A stretch of 64,000 bases of DNA from Aquarana catesbeiana (Eukaryota; Chordata; Amphibia; Anura; Ranidae): contig NC_133326.1 of assembly GCF_042186555.1 (NCBI RefSeq), forward strand, positions 93,965,288 to 94,029,287, given 5' to 3'. Positions within the stretch are counted from its first letter, which is position 1, and each line of letters starts with the position of its first letter. The notes beneath the pieces are model-generated. The model searched no databases, had not been told where the DNA came from, and was given only the letters and a program-made list of their open reading frames with translations. The position numbers and the translations under genes were made by a program. Below, in pieces: positions 43,771-54,512 of this stretch.

Positions 43771-44721
43771 CATCCTAATTCCTGATATCTCTTCATTTAT
43801 TATACTAAGAGATGGTTCTCTATAAAAAACCTGTATTTATAACTGAATGTAACTGCATTCTGATAGTCACACACTGTGTGGGATCATGTTACATTCCAGT
43901 TATATTTCTTATTACTTCTGATTCATATAGCCTTAGAATATATAAGTGAAATAAGGAAATTCTTGTTCAGTTATATATTATCAGGTAATAACAATAGATT
44001 TATTACTTTTTAGGACAAATATGTTCAATAATCCAGAAGTAATGGAAGCTTTTTCTTTCTTTTCTTAAAACAAATATATTATTACCTAACTAGTTCCTAG
44101 AATTATGTTTTTGTTTATTCTAATCTGAAGCAATACAACCTCAATTTTATGAGTTAACATATCTAAACAGTTACATATGAATAAAATATGTAATTGTTTA
44201 CTTTAAAAGGGTTAAAATCCCAAAATAATTCAAACTATCTTCATCAATACCAAAGTTATTAACAGTACCTTTCTAACTGAATTATTTAGCCTAGGGCAAG
44301 ACTAACCATATACTGTACAACCACCCTGGAATAAATAATTTCAACAAAAACTATATTCTGCACTCCAATTAATGAAACATCATTTTGATGTCTTTTGACA
44401 TAGCACTTCTCTCCTGTAAGCGGAAGATCCGTGTACCCCCATCAGCCCTCCTCATTCTCCCAACCATATTATGTGGGAGTGCGACGAAGGCACTTATTCC
44501 CCTGAGAGAGATATTTATTCTCTTTCACGGGTAAATTGTGATTACTTGCAAAAAATAATTTATACAATGTATCATCTAATCTCATATGTTTTTTGTTTAC
44601 TCTTTACTCCAGAATTCACTGGTTTCTTTTCTATCTATTCATCTCTTCAGTCCACACAGGTTGATCTGCGCAGTCAGCTCTGCATAACAAAAAGTAAGTC
44701 AAAACTATTTGATCTATTGCC
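43771..44721 (+). other. Inter-ORF region of L1 copy 2
   Basis: 950 bp, AT-rich, with many stops in all frames. Contains no protein-like segment. It is unlike the pyrimidine-rich spacers of copies 1 and 3. How ORF2 would be translated across such a gap is unclear. Confidence 0.6.
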
Positions 44722-45679
44722 ATGGCACCACTGAATATACTTTCCCTGAATGTTCAGGGAATAAATGTCCCTCAAAAAAGGACCAAAGCCTTCCGTACTT
44801 TCCATAACAAGAAGGCTCACATAGTATGCCTCCAAGAAACACACTTCACCAAAGATTCTACTCCAAAATATATTTCTCCTTTTTATCAACAAATTTACAC
44901 GGCTTCTGCCTGTACCAAGCAAAGGGGAACTCTAATTGCATTTCACCGATCCACACCATTCACCTTATCATCAGAAATTAAAGACCCAGAAGGTAGAAAC
45001 CTGATACTCATGGGTTATATAATGGATACAGCAATCACGGTGATTTCCTACTACGCTCCTAACAAACAACCTACACCATTCCTCTCACATATATTACAAG
45101 TGATTAATACACACAAAATAGGAACAGTGATAATGTGTGGGGATTCGAAGCAGGTCCTCCTCCCATTTCTAGATAAATCACCTTTTACACCATCCAAAAT
45201 AACCTCTAGATTACCTTTTTCTCAACTTCTTTCCAAATACAATCTGGTAGATTCATGGAGAGAAAGTAACCCAATGAAAAAGAAATTCACTTATTTCTCG
45301 CACCCTCATCAAACCTTCACCAGAATAGATCATATTTTTCTAACAATAGGAATGATACCAGAAATTATTGCATCAGATATAATTCCGATTACGTGGTCTG
45401 ACCACAATGCAGTATACACTACTATAGCCTCAGCCATACCAAAAAAGCATGACCCAACGTGGTACTTACCGGACATAATGCTCAAACACCCACTACATCA
45501 GATGGCCATTGAACAAGCTTTAAAGGAATACATATCAATTAATAATACAACAGACATCTCCCCAATAACACTGTGGGAAGCTCATAAGCCTGTCTTGCGT
45601 GGTACAATACAAAGACAAATGGCACTATTTAAACGGGAACGCAAAAATCTAGCAAAAAAACTAGAACTCAATTTTAATG
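44722..45679 (+). pseudogene. L1 ORF2, part 1: endonuclease, interrupted by L2
   Basis: The start MAPLNILSLNVQGINVPQ lies at 44722. Endonuclease motifs follow: SLNVQGIN (Asn), VCLQETHF (Glu), SYYAPN, then GDSKQ where active enzymes have GDFN, then TRIDHIFL and WSDHNAV (His). The GDFN change replaces the conserved Asn with Lys, so nicking activity is probably lost. The frame runs to the TAATG at 45675-45679, where the L2 copy starts. After the L2 it continues in the same frame from 46969. Confidence 0.9.
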
Positions 45680-46931
45680 TCACGGTCTCCGTGACTGTGC
45701 TCTTCAGTGGCTCTCATCCTACCTATCCCAACGCACCTTCAGTGTCACTTACAATTCTACTTCCTCCACTCCTCTTCCCTTCTCTGTCGGGGTCCCCCAA
45801 GGTTCTGTTCTTGGACCTCTTTTATTTTCAATCTACACCTCTTCCCTGGGTCAGCTGATAGCCTCTCATGGCTTTCAATATCATTTCTATGCTGATGACA
45901 CACAAATCTATCTCTCCACCCCTCAACTCACTCCATCAGTCTCCTCACGCATCACTAACTTACTAACCGACATATCTGTATGGATGTCACACCACTTCCT
46001 CAAACTCAACTTGTCCAAAACCGAGCTTATAATATTTCCTCCCCCACGTGCCTCTTCCCCTGACTTCTCTGTGAAGAGCAATGGCAAAACCATCCACCCG
46101 TCCCCACATATCAGGGTGCTAGGTGTTATCCTAGATTCTGAACTCTCCTTTCAGCCCCACATCCAATCACTTTCCAAAGCTTGCCGCCTCAACCTCCGCA
46201 ACATCTCTAAACTACGTCCCTTTCTAACCAGTGAAACTACAAAGCTCCTGATTCACTCCCTGGTTATCTCTCGCCTCGACTACTGCAACTCCCTCCTCAT
46301 TGGCTTACCTTTAAATAGACTATCCCCCCTTCAGTCCATCATGAATGCTGCTGCCAGACTCATCCACCTTACAAACCGATCAGTGTCTGCTACCCCTCTC
46401 TGCCAATCCCTCCATTGGCTGCCACTCGCCCAACGAATTAAATTCAAAATACTAACAATAAGTTACAAAGCCATCCACAACTGTGCCCCCAGCTACATCA
46501 CTAACCTAGTCTCAAAATACCAACCTAAACGCCATCTCCGTTCCTCCCAAGATCTCCTGCTCTCTAGCTCCCTCATCACCTCCTCCCATATCCGCCTCCA
46601 GGACTTCTCCCGAGCCTCGCCCATCCTCTGGAATTCCCTACCCCAATCTGTCAGACTGTCTCCAAATTTATCCACTTTTAGGCGATCCCTGAAGACTTTC
46701 CTCTTCAGAGAAGCCTATCCTGCCTCCATCTAACAACTGCATTATTTTCTCCATTAGCTCATCCCCCACAGCTATTACCCTTTTGTATAACTTGACCCTC
46801 CCTCCTAGATTGTAAGCTCTAACGAGCAGGGCCCTCTGATTCCTCCTGTATTGAATTGTATTGTACTTGTACTGTCTGCCCTAATGTTGTTGTAAAGCGC
46901 TGCGTAAACTGTCGGCGCTATATAAATCCTG

Positions 46932-46963
<32 letters not shown>
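45680..46963 (+). mobile_element. 5'-truncated L2-clade LINE nested in L1 ORF2
   Basis: The insert is bounded by TAATG at 45675-45679 and 46964-46968, a likely 5-bp target duplication (partly ambiguous because the tail is AAT-rich). It contains the C-terminal half of a reverse transcriptase, a roughly 200-bp 3' UTR with ATTGTAAGCTCTAACGAGCA and AAAGCGCTGCGTAAACTGTC, and an (AAT)n tail at 46934-46965. The tail and the 3' motif are those of frog L2-type elements. The RT frame is fully open, so the insertion is recent. Confidence 0.92.
45681..46733 (+). CDS. L2 reverse transcriptase, C-terminal fragment, open frame
   Basis: One frame is open from the insert border to the stop at 46733 (about 350 codons). 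Motifs in order: SSYLSQRTFSVTYNS, GVPQGSVLGPLLFSIY, FHFYADDTQIYLS-type palm (FYADD catalytic pair), LNLSKTELIIFP, then HIRVLGVILDSELSF and SRLDYCNSLLIGLP. It ends FRRSLKTFLFREAYPASI, the usual C-terminus of L2/CR1-group proteins. It lacks the endonuclease and the first RT blocks through 5' truncation, so it cannot move on its own. No stop or frameshift is seen. Confidence 0.92.
   Translation, partial: HGLRDCALQWLSSYLSQRTFSVTYNSTSSTPLPFSVGVPQGSVLGPLLFSIYTSSLGQLIASHGFQYHFYADDTQIYLSTPQLTPSVSSRITNLLTDISVWMSHHFLKLNLSKTELIIFPPPRASSPDFSVKSNGKTIHPSPHIRVLGVILDSELSFQPHIQSLSKACRLNLRNISKLRPFLTSETTKLLIHSLVISRLDYCNSLLIGLPLNRLSPLQSIMNAAARLIHLTNRSVSATPLCQSLHWLPLAQRIKFKILTISYKAIHNCAPSYITNLVSKYQPKRHLRSSQDLLLSSSLITSSHIRLQDFSRASPILWNSLPQSVRLSPNLSTFRRSLKTFLFREAYPASI

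Positions 46964-46965
<2 letters not shown>
46934..46965. repeat. (AAT)n tail of the L2 insertion
   Basis: About ten ATA/AAT trinucleotide units after TATAAATCCTGTA. L2 and related LINEs end in short tandem repeats made by the reverse transcriptase instead of poly(A). It blends into the target duplication TAATG. Confidence 0.95.
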
Positions 46966-46968
<3 letters not shown>

Positions 46969-47180
46969 CAGCCTACATATCATTTCAAGATAATCCATCT
47001 CAGAGTACAAAATCTCATCTGGAAAAATCTAGATTGGAATACGATCTATTTCTCACTGAGTCAGTTGATAAATCCCTCAAACGCTCCAAACACAATTTCT
47101 ACATGAATACAAACAAACCAGGTACATATTTGGCTCGGGCATTAAATTCAACTAACAAATCTTTCAAACCAATACTTTGA
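46969..47180 (+). pseudogene. L1 ORF2, part 2 (linker after L2), ending in a frameshift
   Basis: It continues the endonuclease-RT linker in the same frame as 44722-45679 (AYISFQDNPSQSTKSHLEKS) and stops at TGA 47178-47180. The next ORF2 part starts in another frame overlapping this stop (47177). A single-base indel near 47172-47178 therefore separates them. Confidence 0.85.
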
Positions 47181-49801
47181 AATTATCAAAAAATGTTTAC
47201 ACTTGTAATCCAGTTAAAATAGTCCATAAATTTCACTCACATCTCGCAACTTTATACAAGACAAACTATGAATTTAATCCTACAGAGGCTGAATCCTTCT
47301 TCTCAAAAATAACCTTACCTGAGTTATCTCAGAATCAAAAAAGCAGTTTGGATGAGCCTATAACTATAGATGAAGTTGCTAACGCCATAAAAGACCTAAA
47401 ACTTAACAAAAGACCAGGCCCAGATGGCTACTTGGCTTTATACTATAAAACATTCTCAGAAATACTCTCTCCCATTCTTACTGAAACTTTTAACAAACTT
47501 CTAGATGGACATTCTTTTCGGCAAGAAACACTAATGGCAATTGTTTGTATGATCCCAAAACCCCTTTCTGATGATACTTCCTGTGTGAATTATCAGCCTA
47601 TCTCTCGGTTAAACCTCGATATTAAATTATTAGCAAAAATAATAGCAAAACGCCTCAATAGCATTATAGGAAAATTAATACATAGAGATCAAGTAGGCTT
47701 CATGCCAAATAGACTGGCAGGCGATAATATACGCAGGGCAGTGTTATTGGCACATATTGCTAAAAAACGGAAAATCCCTTTATGTTTTCTATCTCTCGAT
47801 ATTAAGAGGGCATTTGACACAGTATCCTGGCAATATATGCAATATTCATTACAAAAATGGGGTTTTGGACCCCACTTTTTAACATGGATCAAAGCATTAT
47901 ATAATAAACCCAAAGCCTATATAAAATATGCTGGATACAAATCTGAAGCCTTTAATATCGAAAGAGGTACCCGACAGGGTTGCCCATTATCTCCCTTATT
48001 ATTTGCCCTTATACTCGAACCCATGGCCCAATACATCAGAACAAACCAAACTATAACTGGCATTGAAGTAGGAGGTATTACACACAAATTATGTATATTT
48101 GCAGACGATATATTACTTTTTCTATCATCACCACAGGTCTCTGGTCCTAACTTAATACCAGCTCTTGATGGATTTGCAGCCCTATCCGGCCTTATGATTA
48201 ATCCTAAGAAATGCCTAGTGCTTAATATTCCACTCACAAACATGGAATTGATCCCGGCTAGGGCTGCACTCCCATTCACATGGGCAGAAAAATCAATCCC
48301 ATATCTTGGAATTCATTTAACAGCATCTCATTCTGACTTATTCTCAACCAATTATCCTCCTGTATTAAGACAGATCACAAATCTAATAAAACAATGGTCG
48401 CAACTTCCTTTATCCTGGATAGGGAAGATTAATGCAATCAAAATGACTATTCTACCCAAATTGCTTTATCTATTCAGAGTCCTCCCTATTCCAATTCCTT
48501 CCTATTTTTTGAGAATAGTACAAAAAAGAGCAACTTCGTTTATATGGGGCTCTTCTAAACCACGTATACCTATACACACACTACATCTTCCCAAAAATAA
48601 AGGAGGCCTGGGATACCCTAATTTTACTAACTACTACAGAGCAGCACATTTGGCCAGTCTGTCCAAATACGATGCAAAACAGGAAATCCCATTATGGGTA
48701 TTTATAGAGGCTTCAGAAAATGACCCTCTATTAATATCAAATTTATTATGGCTTGATCCTAAAGACCGCTTTAAAATTCATAATCCCATAACTAAACACT
48801 TCTTATCTCTCTGGGATAAACTAAAAACCAAATATCAGTTACAATCTCCACACAATCCTCTCCTTTCTTTTATCAGAAATCCGGCCTTTTATCCGGCATG
48901 GATCTACCCAAATTCTTTTAAAGCTTGGACAACATCAGGCATTCAGACACTAAATGACTTCATAGCATCTAAATCATTCCTTTCATTCCCATCGCTTAGA
49001 GAAAAATATGATCTACCAAACTCTGAGATATTTAGATATCTCCAAATCAAAAATTTCTATACACCATTCCTAAAGGGGGATACACCATTATCCCAATTAT
49101 CCATTTTTGAATCAATCTGTACTAAAGATCCATTTGCTAAAGGTACAATTTCATCACTTTATAATCAATTATATGGAGTAGCAAATCTTAATAGACCCTC
49201 TTACGTTCAGAGGTGGGAGGAGGACCTGGGACGAACTTTAGAAGACACGGACTGGTCTAACATATGGCTCACATCTAAGTCATCTTCACCCAACATCTTA
49301 GCACTGGAGACAAATTATAAAGTCCTAACTCGCTGGTACCTTGTACCCGCTAGAGTGCCAAAATATTCACCTAATACCTCAGCTCTTTGTTTTCGAGGAT
49401 GCCCAGAAATAGGCACATATATACACATATGGTGGACGTGCCCAGTAATCCAAACCTTCTGGAAGGAAATCTTCGTGATTGCATCTAAAATATTTAAAAA
49501 AATAATACAACCAGATCCATATTTAACTTTACTTAATCTAAAACCGAAATGGTTAACACTCTCTCAATTCAAACTAATGATCCAACTAATAACGGCTGCA
49601 AAACAAACAGTGGCCAAGGCATGGAAATCTCCTACATTGGTACTAGCAGAAACAATTCACAGAATGAATAATACAATGTCCCATGCTAAGATGGTAGCCA
49701 TCGATCAAAATCAAATTCCAAAATTTGAAAAACTTTGGCATCCTTGGATAAAACAACAGTTCCTGTCAAACTTCAATGACTCTGTCCTGTTGCCATGGTA
49801 A
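47177..49801 (+). CDS. L1 ORF2, part 3: complete reverse transcriptase and C-terminal domain (874 codons open)
   Basis: This part primes and copies the L1 RNA at the nicked target. It is open from 47177 to 49801. Motifs: RPGPDGYLALYYKTF, VNYQPISRLNLDIKLLAKII, RDQVGFMPNR, FLSLDIKRAFDTV (first catalytic Asp), RGTRQGCPLSPLLFAL, IFADDILLFLS (catalytic Asp pair), SIPYLGIHL and thumb. The C-terminal zinc-knuckle-like motif CFRGCPEIGTYIHIWWTC has the C-x3-C-x7-H-x4-C spacing typical of the L1 clade. All key residues are present. The segment has no start codon of its own, so only the frameshift, the L2 insertion and the endonuclease change inactivate ORF2. Confidence 0.93.
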   Translation: MKLSKNVYTCNPVKIVHKFHSHLATLYKTNYEFNPTEAESFFSKITLPELSQNQKSSLDEPITIDEVANAIKDLKLNKRPGPDGYLALYYKTFSEILSPILTETFNKLLDGHSFRQETLMAIVCMIPKPLSDDTSCVNYQPISRLNLDIKLLAKIIAKRLNSIIGKLIHRDQVGFMPNRLAGDNIRRAVLLAHIAKKRKIPLCFLSLDIKRAFDTVSWQYMQYSLQKWGFGPHFLTWIKALYNKPKAYIKYAGYKSEAFNIERGTRQGCPLSPLLFALILEPMAQYIRTNQTITGIEVGGITHKLCIFADDILLFLSSPQVSGPNLIPALDGFAALSGLMINPKKCLVLNIPLTNMELIPARAALPFTWAEKSIPYLGIHLTASHSDLFSTNYPPVLRQITNLIKQWSQLPLSWIGKINAIKMTILPKLLYLFRVLPIPIPSYFLRIVQKRATSFIWGSSKPRIPIHTLHLPKNKGGLGYPNFTNYYRAAHLASLSKYDAKQEIPLWVFIEASENDPLLISNLLWLDPKDRFKIHNPITKHFLSLWDKLKTKYQLQSPHNPLLSFIRNPAFYPAWIYPNSFKAWTTSGIQTLNDFIASKSFLSFPSLREKYDLPNSEIFRYLQIKNFYTPFLKGDTPLSQLSIFESICTKDPFAKGTISSLYNQLYGVANLNRPSYVQRWEEDLGRTLEDTDWSNIWLTSKSSSPNILALETNYKVLTRWYLVPARVPKYSPNTSALCFRGCPEIGTYIHIWWTCPVIQTFWKEIFVIASKIFKKIIQPDPYLTLLNLKPKWLTLSQFKLMIQLITAAKQTVAKAWKSPTLVLAETIHRMNNTMSHAKMVAIDQNQIPKFEKLWHPWIKQQFLSNFNDSVLLPW

Positions 49802-50231
49802 CAGATTAAATGACTTACAGAGACACCCATTCTAAGGCTTCAAAGAGAACTAAAAAGAATAATAAACTGACGAGCGGGACAACCTTGTGGACCATACCTC
49901 TACCTTTCAACCCTTTTTCTTCTTTCTCTTTCCTTTTCTCCACCTTACGATTAAAGCTCATTATCAGAATTTATTTGACCTATATACACTCTACTTGTAA
50001 ACAATATGTATAGTAGGTATAAATCATTTAAATACCTACAAAAGTAACTAAAGAAATTATATATATCTTTAATTTAGGTTTACGTGAACCCAATGTTTAA
50101 TATTTGAAATTTCATGATATTTACCTATATAAACCCTACTGTAAAACAATGAGCTTACTTTATAGATCCTTGTAAACTTACTTTATGTATCTTTATAACA
50201 TTGTATACTCAATAAACTTCTTTTGACAAGG
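49802..50231 (+). other. 3' UTR of L1 copy 2
   Basis: AT-rich, with a CTTTTTCTTCTTTCTC pyrimidine run near 49910 and the signal AATAAA near 50211, followed by CTTCTTTTGACAAGG. Copy 3 ends in the similar AATAAAAACCTTTGAAAAGG, so this terminal motif probably helps ORF2p recognise its template. Confidence 0.75.
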
Positions 50232-50248
50232 AAAAAAAAGTAAAGCTG

Positions 50249-50797
50249 AAGCCCTCGACATTGTAGAAATTGGAAAGTAGCAAAAAAGTTTATTCCTATA
50301 CTTCGTGGGCTTATTTTTTCACAGTAGCACATTGCATTGTCTTAAAAGTTTAATAAACTAGCCAAATAGACTGCATAAAAACACTTCAAATCCACAAAAC
50401 CTACATTTCCCAAATCCACATTTCTCATATCCCCAATTATTTACAAAATATTTAGAATATGGACTTCAGTTATGTGATTGGTGGAAACTACATAGCATAA
50501 GAACAGTATATGAGCACTTGAATAGACGGCAAATGGAAAGATTTTTATTTTTTTTACCTTTCAAAGAAAACTGTGCATCCTAAAGAGTGTTCTATCTGAA
50601 AGACAATAGCTATATATATTGTTCAGTACCTGGAAAGTATGTAAGCAGCTGGGGGAGGGGTTACCAAACCAGTGGCTCATTATGCAGGAAGTAATAAAGT
50701 AGCTGACAAAATTTTTCTCTTCTTACTCTTCCCAGGCACGGAGCAGCCATTTGCCTGCAAGTGCTGCTAATGCACCCTTTACCTCCTCTTCCTCTCC
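50249..50797. other. No gene seen
   Basis: AT-rich DNA between two L1 copies. It starts GAAGCCCTCGACATTG and is continuous with 42577 once L1 copy 2 is removed. No exon recognised. Confidence 0.5.
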
Positions 50798-51279
50798 TTT
50801 TCAAAGGTTTTTATTGGCAACAATCAAATTGCAATTACAGACAACTTTGGTTTAGCATAAGGAAAGTTACAGTAAACAGAGTACATTTTGGTGAATACGT
50901 ATTACGATGACAAATTGAGAGAGACAATAATTTGTATAGGTCGACATAAAGAACTTATACATTCAGGTTGGTATCACTATTTGCTATGTCGGTGGGGGGC
51001 AGGGTTAGTTAGTTAGTCCTTAGTTATGGACAGATTTCTTTAAGGAGATACTCCGTAAGAAGGAGGACATGGTATCAGCTAAATGGCATATATCATTAAG
51101 TTACGTTACCAGTGGTGAGCTTTTGGGCTATGAGGGGGGCTGGGAAGAGGAAAGAGTGTTTAGAAAAAGTAAAGAGAAAAGAAAAAGAAAGAGAAGTAGA
51201 CAGGCATAGGGGTGGTCAGCTGGTTCATACGGGTCGTCAACATATGCAAAGTCATTTTCGTTAGGAGGTTGGGGTGGTT

Positions 51280-53856
51280 TTAAGGTTCTAGAGGGTGCTT
51301 TTCAAAATCAGGGGGTAGATAATGGTCTATCCAGGGGTGCCAGATTTTGAGATGCTGGGGAATCTCATCAAGAATAGTGGCTTTAATTTTGCTATGAATC
51401 ATAGCCTGAGTGACCCTATTTTTCACCTCAGCTATGTTTAGGGTTGGGGTTTTCCAGGGTTTTCCTATTGTTTGCTTGGCTGCGGTGGTGAGCTGGAGGA
51501 GAAGACGTAACTGTGACCTGGTATGGTCTTGTGGTGAATAGTTTAGTAAGGCAAAGGATGGATCAGGGTCGAGAGGTTCTCGAAGCAGGGTAGAGGCCAT
51601 TTGAAATATTGTCGCCCAGAAGTTTTGTACAATCGGGTATGTCCACCATACATGAGAATGTGTGCCTCTTTTGCCGCAACCTCGGAAACAGTCTGGTGGG
51701 TATGATGGTAGGAATTTGAAAATCATTTTGAACCAAATACCGCCGCATGAGAACCTTATAGTTTGCTTCTAATGCAACAATATTTTGGGATGAAATTTTA
51801 GTGTTAGTCCATATATTTGTCCAGTCTTCTACCTCTATGCCTATAGCAAAATCTTTGGTCCACTGCTGAGCGTATGATGGGAGTGTAGCTGGAGGGGGAT
51901 GTGAGATGGGAATAGAGACGGGATTTGATGCCTGGAGCATGTGGGTCCGAGTCGCATATACCCTTACTTATTGAAAGATTATCCAGCTCAGTGTGCAATC
52001 CAATAATAGTTTGAACAAAATGGGAGATTTGTAGAAAATGAAAGCACTCCTGAGGATTGGATTTGAGCTTGCGCTTGTAGGGCTGAAAATGTCTTTATAG
52101 CACCACCAGTGACTAGATCACATATGCAGCTCAGGCCCGTCTGGGTCCAGGGTTGGAATGAGGCTGGTTCGGTGTAGGCTGGGTAGAAGAGTGGGTGGCC
52201 AAGGAAAGAGAGTAATGGAGAATGCGGTGATGTTAGCTTGAAAGGTTTTCTTAATTTGTCCCATATTTTTAGGGAGTGCTGTGTTGTAGGGTTCGTGATA
52301 GGGCTGCGAGCTGAGGCAGGTAGCCAAAGCAAATTGGACACTTTGAGAGGGTGGAGATCTATTGCTTCCAGGCTAACCCATAGAGGCGTTTCATCTTTTG
52401 CATGGTAGAGTGTGATTTGGGCCAGTTTGGCTGCATGAAAGTAACGCAGGAAGTTGAGTACCGCTAGGCCTCCGTTAAGCTTGTTACAAAGCAAAATGGA
52501 TCGTGGGACCCTGGGTTTCGTGGATCCCCAAATGTATTTGAATACTCGGTTCTGTATAACTTAATGAAAATAGGGAGGACTCACTATCGGGAGGACTCTA
52601 TAAAGATATAAGAGCTTAGGAAGTAGTGACATTTTCACAGCCGCAATCTGCCCAAGCCAGGAGACACATAGGGGTTGCCAGGTATTAAGTAGCAAAGACA
52701 AATGGTTCAGCATTGGGAAATAATTTGTGTGGAATAGGTGGGCCAGATTAATAGCCAGTTTTATTCCTAAGTATGGTATAGATGAGGTGGACCATAGAAA
52801 GGGGAAATTTTCTTGAAGGAGCTTAAGCTCCGTTTGTGGTAGAGACACATTGAAGGCCTTAGATTTTGCTTGATTGACCTCTAAACCTGTGACCAGAGCA
52901 AATTTGTCCAGAAGTTGGATGAGGTTTGGAAGTGTAATATGTGGTGAGGTAATGAATAATAGTGCGTCGTCCGCAAAAAGACATAATTTGTGAGACGTGG
53001 AGGCTATCTCCAGACCTCGAATATTTGGGTTTGCTCTGATCAGGGCTGCAAGGGGTTCAATTGTGAGGGCAAAAATCAATGGAGACAAGGGACAACCTTG
53101 TCTTGTCCCTCTTTGGATTGGGAAACATTCGGAGCGAAACCCAGAGTACTTTACATATGCTTGGGGTTGGGTATATAGGGCGCTTATCCATTATAGGAAG
53201 TGTGGGCCAAAACCCCAGCATTGCAAGATATAGTGCAGGTAAGACCAGGTGACCGTGTCAAACGCCTTTCTTATATCAAGAGACAGGAGATGCATAAGTA
53301 TTTTGCGTGATCTGGCTAGATGTTGCAGTAAGATGACGCAACGAATATGGTCACTGGCTTGCCGCCGAGATATAAAGCCCACTTGATCTTTGTGGACCAG
53401 TCCCCCTAGGATTGGGTTAAGTCACAACGCTAGGATTTTGGCTAGGATTTTTATACCCACATTTAGTAGGGATATGGGTCTATAATTTTACCAAAGGGTA
53501 TTATCTGTATTAGGCTTGGGGATCATTGAGATTATAGCAGTCAGTGTATCCCGACTGAAAGATTGTTGTTTTAGGAGAGCATTAAAAAAATTGGCAAGGA
53601 GGGGGGCTAATGTATCTGCAAATTTTCTGTAATATGTGCTGGGGAGGCCATCAGGACTGGGACGTTTGTGGTGTTTAAGTGTTTTTATAGCTATGAGGAC
53701 TTCCTCGACCATAACTGGACTCTCCATTGACTCACGACTGGCGTCTGATAGTTCTGGTACTGCCAGGTTTTGAAACAGTGTCTCTGCTTGATTCAGGGGG
53801 AAGGAGGCCTTTGCTTCATAAAGTTTAGCAAGCCTCTTACGAAATTCCAAGAGCAA
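51280..53856 (-). pseudogene. L1 copy 3 ORF2: reverse transcriptase and C-terminal domain, multiply frameshifted
   Basis: Successive open pieces on minus, in order: 53856-53488 (HKRPSPDGLPSTYYRKFADT), 53382-53191 (LSLDIRKAFDTVTWSYLHYI), 53088-52561 (LCLFADDALLFITS, with the catalytic Asp pair intact), 52494-51988, 51998-51804, 51940-51563 and 51726-51280. The C-terminal motif reads CFRGCGKRGTHSHVWWTY, so the last Cys of the C-C-H-C knuckle is Tyr. At least five frame changes separate the pieces. Overall order and length equal copy 2, so decay is by small mutations. Confidence 0.9.
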
Positions 53857-54512
53857 CCATTTTGGGTTACTTGTATGGTTACCGTTGGCCAGTTTGAGTC
53901 TAATGGGGTTATAGGACCATTCCGGTCGACGGAGGCGTACAGCTAGAAATATGTCAGGTTTGTTGGCTTTGGTATATATAGTGTGACTGGACCTACGTAT
54001 AGCCTTATCTGCTGACTCAGCTAAAAGAAGGTCTAGTTCAATTTTGGTTTTCTCTAATATCAGTCTTTGGGATTAGGTAGGGGAAGCCTGAAATTGAAGA
54101 AAGTGGTGTTGAAAGTCTGATTCCAGTTGTTGTAATCTATGTTTTTGTCTTTTTTGAGGTGTGTGGCAACTGAGATACATTTGCCCCTAATCACTGGTTT
54201 GTGTGCCTCCCAGAGGAGACTCGGGGATATGACTGGCATGGAATTGTGTAGGAGATAATCTTTGAGGGCTAGCTGAATGTCAAAGCAGTAGGACTGGTTA
54301 GTTAGGTGTGCTTCATTCATACACTAAGTTTTGTCTCTGGCCTGGGGTATCAATGATGAAACCGTGGTGATCACTGCACAGTGGTCTGACCAGGTGATGG
54401 GTTGTATATTAGAGTGAAGTAAGATCGGTGAGGATGCTATTGGGATTAGTATATGATCGATCCTAGAGAGGGATTTGTGTGGGTAGAAATAGAACGTGTA
54501 GCTTTTCTTTAA
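53857..54512 (-). pseudogene. L1 copy 3 ORF2: linker and C-terminal endonuclease part
   Basis: The piece 54320-54060 reads MNEAHLTNQSYCFDIQLALK and SLLWEAHKPVIRGK, equivalent to SPITLWEAHKPVLRGT in copy 2. Just 5' on the minus strand (about 54500-54350) lie the endonuclease motifs SRIDHILI and TWSDHCAV. The frame is broken near 54330 and near 53900-54060. Confidence 0.8.

Larger units (their letters stand above)
42578..50248 (+). mobile_element. Full-length L1-clade LINE, copy 2, with perfect 17-bp target duplication
   Basis: The 17-bp string aaaaaaaagtaaagctg lies at 42578-42594 and 50232-50248, immediately outside the element (42595-50231). The 5' end opens with GGGGGGACAGGAGGCGGAGC, then ORF1, a 950-bp spacer, ORF2, and a 3' UTR with AATAAA near 50211. 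The element has no long added poly(A) beyond the A8 that begins the duplication. A 1.28-kb L2 LINE is nested in ORF2. Removing it leaves about 6.35 kb, a normal full-length size. Confidence 0.95.
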
